This document shows, one piece after another, positions 62,338 to 64,000 of a DNA stretch of 64,000 nt (position 1 is the stretch's first letter; each line of letters begins with the position of its first letter). The position numbers and the translations under genes are program-made. The stretch spans positions 122,664 through 186,663 of the forward strand of contig CANMMR010000006.1 in assembly GCA_947499095.1 (NCBI GenBank). The letters run 5' to 3'. The notes under the pieces are model-generated. The model was not told where the DNA came from, searched no databases, and was given only the letters and a program-made list of their open reading frames with translations. This stretch comes from an uncultured Erythrobacter sp. Lineage in GTDB: Bacteria; Pseudomonadota; Alphaproteobacteria; Sphingomonadales; Sphingomonadaceae.

Positions 62338-64000
62338 TCAGCTTGTGGCCGCGCCTTTATCGACAGGCGCGCTCCGCAGCTGTCGGGAATAGACCCAACC
62401 AATGCCGATCAGGCTGAAACCGAGCGCCATAAAGCTGGCGATCCGGAGCAGCCCTTCCAGACCCGCCGCATCGACGATGAAAACCTTGGCTACGGCGATC
62501 AGGATCAGCATCAGCGAGCCGATCCGCCAGCTGCGCTGGTTTAGGCGGTTGCCGAGGAAGAGATAGAACAGCGCGAGCAGGATGCCGGCCAAGCTGCGCA
62601 TGAGATCCTCGGTTTGCGATAATGGGATGCCTGCCGTAACAGAGCCTTCGAATGCCTGCCTGAGCAAGGTCAGGGCCAGCATCGACGAAAGTGCGATCAC
62701 TATACCGTCGAAGGCGGGACGCAGCCTTTCAGCCAGCCATAGCCTGAGCGATAGTGCGGCAATGATCGCGATGCCGTAGGCAGCCGTCGCGAGGTTTGCG
62801 ACCGGCACGGGTCCAACCGCCTGACGATCCCAGAGAGGGTTGTGAAGCAGGCCGGTATAGACCGTGAAATGCAGCAGCGCCGCGGCGGCGAGACCGATGC
62901 CGAGCCATCGCCGGGGCGCAATGCTGGCGATACCCGTGGCTGCAAGCCAGCCAAGCCCTAGAAGCAGGCCCTCCCACAGGGTCCGCTCGGCAAGCCCGAG
63001 CGCGACGAAGCGGGTCTCGGTTTCGATCGCCAGCAGCTGCTTGAACAGCACATGTGCCGAGATGAGCAGCACTGGCGCAGCGAGCCATGCGGGTCGCAGG
63101 GTCTCGATAGTGCGGATGGCCTGCGACAGAGGGAGCATTGTCAGCGCTGCGGCCAGCGGAAGGATGCGGAGCAACACCGCCTTGGGTGAGGGCAAGTCGA
63201 TCACGTAAACCGGATCGGCAGCCAGCGAGGCTGCACCCGCCTCAAGCCACGTCAGCAGCGGAACCAGCGTCCATAGTAGTGCCACAAAGGCGAACGCCAA
63301 TCGCGCAGCCTCTCGCTCCTTCGCGAAACGCCATAGGGCAAAAGCGCCTAGGGCTGCGGTCCATGCCAGCACATCGGGAGCCAGCACCTGCGCCAGCGCG
63401 CCGTATACGAGAAATGCCCCGACCACTTCGGCGCTGTGGCGCATCGCGGGTTCTCGGGTAAGCGCCGCCAGCGCTGCAAATGGCGCAGCAGCCGCCGTCC
63501 AGCGCAGGACGGCCTGCCATGCCGTTGTCGAACCGGCGTCACCGCCGAGCAATGCGGCTTCGTCGAAGAAGGCCCCGGTTGCGATCAGCGCGCCGAGCGT
63601 CACAACGCAGCCGATCGAACACAACCGCGCAAGTGCCGTGTCGCCGTGGCGGTGAAGCATGACGTAAGCGGGGAGCAGCGCAACCGAGGCCATCAGCGGC
63701 GCGCTCCAGCCCGGCGCCACCATGAGCAGAGCCGCGAAGGCGAGCGCAGTGGCCGATCCGAGCAGGCAGGCAAACCAACGGCGGTCCTCCCGCACGCGTA
63801 GCAGCGAAGCGCCCGCCGCCGGGAGCAGTGCAAGGAGAGCAGTCGCAAGGGACAGCGCCCATTCGGCCACGTCCGCGTCGAACTCGCCGAATGTGGCGTA
63901 GGCGATCGCGGCGAGCGCGGGTGGAACCAGCACGACCTGCAAGCGGTCGACAACCCGGTCGGAGTCATCGCGCAGGTAGGCGTGCGGCAGGACCGCGAAC
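62338..64000 (-). CDS. DUF2339 family membrane protein, 5' end outside window
   Basis: At least 553 residues, still open in frame at the window edge (upstream of 63942 the frame reads AVLPHAYLRDDSDRVVDRLQ). It has about 16 or more hydrophobic segments in short paired helices, for example LLALLPAAGASLL and the end segment RIASFMALGFSLIGIGWVYS, which is typical of DUF2339 proteins (usually 800-1000 aa). The function is unknown; the family is often tied to the cell envelope. The position next to secreted-peptide genes is noted, but convergence argues against a shared transcript. Confidence 0.88.
   Translation of the reverse strand, partial: FAVLPHAYLRDDSDRVVDRLQVVLVPPALAAIAYATFGEFDADVAEWALSLATALLALLPAAGASLLRVREDRRWFACLLGSATALAFAALLMVAPGWSAPLMASVALLPAYVMLHRHGDTALARLCSIGCVVTLGALIATGAFFDEAALLGGDAGSTTAWQAVLRWTAAAAPFAALAALTREPAMRHSAEVVGAFLVYGALAQVLAPDVLAWTAALGAFALWRFAKEREAARLAFAFVALLWTLVPLLTWLEAGAASLAADPVYVIDLPSPKAVLLRILPLAAALTMLPLSQAIRTIETLRPAWLAAPVLLISAHVLFKQLLAIETETRFVALGLAERTLWEGLLLGLGWLAATGIASIAPRRWLGIGLAAAALLHFTVYTGLLHNPLWDRQAVGPVPVANLATAAYGIAIIAALSLRLWLAERLRPAFDGIVIALSSMLALTLLRQAFEGSVTAGIPLSQTEDLMRSLAGILLALFYLFLGNRLNQRSWRIGSLMLILIAVAKVFIVDAAGLEGLLRIASFMALGFSLIGIGWVYSRQLRSAPVDKGAATS

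Noticed and set aside
1..64000. CRISPR arrays, insertion sequences, prophage genes, toxin-antitoxin pairs or restriction systems.
   Set aside because: No regularly spaced repeats, transposase, integrase or phage structural motifs were found; the window is essentially core chromosome.

Overview
The window looks like a stretch of a Sphingomonadales chromosome, most likely Erythrobacteraceae (Erythrobacter/Qipengyuania/Altererythrobacter type). This rests on the high-GC coding, the crtY-crtI-crtB carotenoid genes, a methionine synthase split in two, a tandem glycine riboswitch upstream of gcvT, short repeats of a kind common in Alphaproteobacteria, and dense gene packing with 4-nt start/stop overlaps. 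No insertion sequence, integrase, CRISPR array or prophage is visible. Family assignments come from recognising the proteins by eye; no database search was run.

Layout. 1-3.4 kb: a 5'-truncated rtcR fragment, tRNA-Ser(GGA), and a translationally coupled trio (cyclophilin-type isomerase, DUF1905 protein, small anchored cysteine-containing protein). 3.4-11.6 kb: VOC protein and Rel/SpoT (minus), a fused 5-oxoprolinase (plus), and an unusual GH3-like protein (minus). 11.6-18.7 kb: a methionine-cycle operon (ArsR-methyltransferase regulator behind a palindrome, metF, metH N-part, GNAT, metH C-part, TauE/SafE transporter). 19-24 kb: glycine riboswitch and gcvT-gcvH-gcvPA-gcvPB. 24-26.8 kb: flippase, nucleotidyltransferase and an Nmad3-like protein. 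26.8-33.7 kb: a minus-strand valine/branched-chain catabolism cluster (mmsB, a small membrane gene broken by an amber codon, enoyl-CoA hydratase, 3-hydroxyisobutyryl-CoA hydrolase, acyl-CoA dehydrogenase, RidA, I78 inhibitor lipoprotein, a second lipoprotein, mmsA). 33.8-41.9 kb: DUF819 transporter, tRNA-Gly(CCC), cysteine synthase-like protein, SDR, GDT1-like membrane protein, Dps, pgl, Nudix, dinB and a Bcr/CflA-type exporter. 41.9-49.9 kb: a two-subunit biotin-dependent acyl-CoA carboxylase downstream of crtY-crtI-LOG-crtB, all on the minus strand. 50-58 kb: outer-membrane MipA/OmpV protein, S9 peptidase, DUF885 protein, GT87 protein, a 51-aa protein and an alanine/glycine:cation symporter. 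58.3-61.8 kb: secE-nusG and rplK-rplA, split by an opposite-strand retropepsin-like protease. 61.9-62.3 kb: two tandem small peptide genes, then a DUF2339 membrane protein running off the right edge.

The most interesting item is the pair of small genes at 61.9-62.3 kb. Each encodes a perfect double-glycine leader (L at -12, E at -8, L at -7, V at -4, GG at -2/-1) followed by a predicted 44-residue core, and the two cores share a near-identical C-terminal block. They look like substrates of a C39-type peptidase/exporter, but none is encoded in the window. Other points of interest are a crtB with no ATG/GTG/TTG start, a split metH with an acetyltransferase between its halves, a LOG-family gene inside the carotenoid operon, a GH3-like enzyme lacking its substrate-binding motifs, and a small membrane gene with an in-frame amber codon coupled on both sides.
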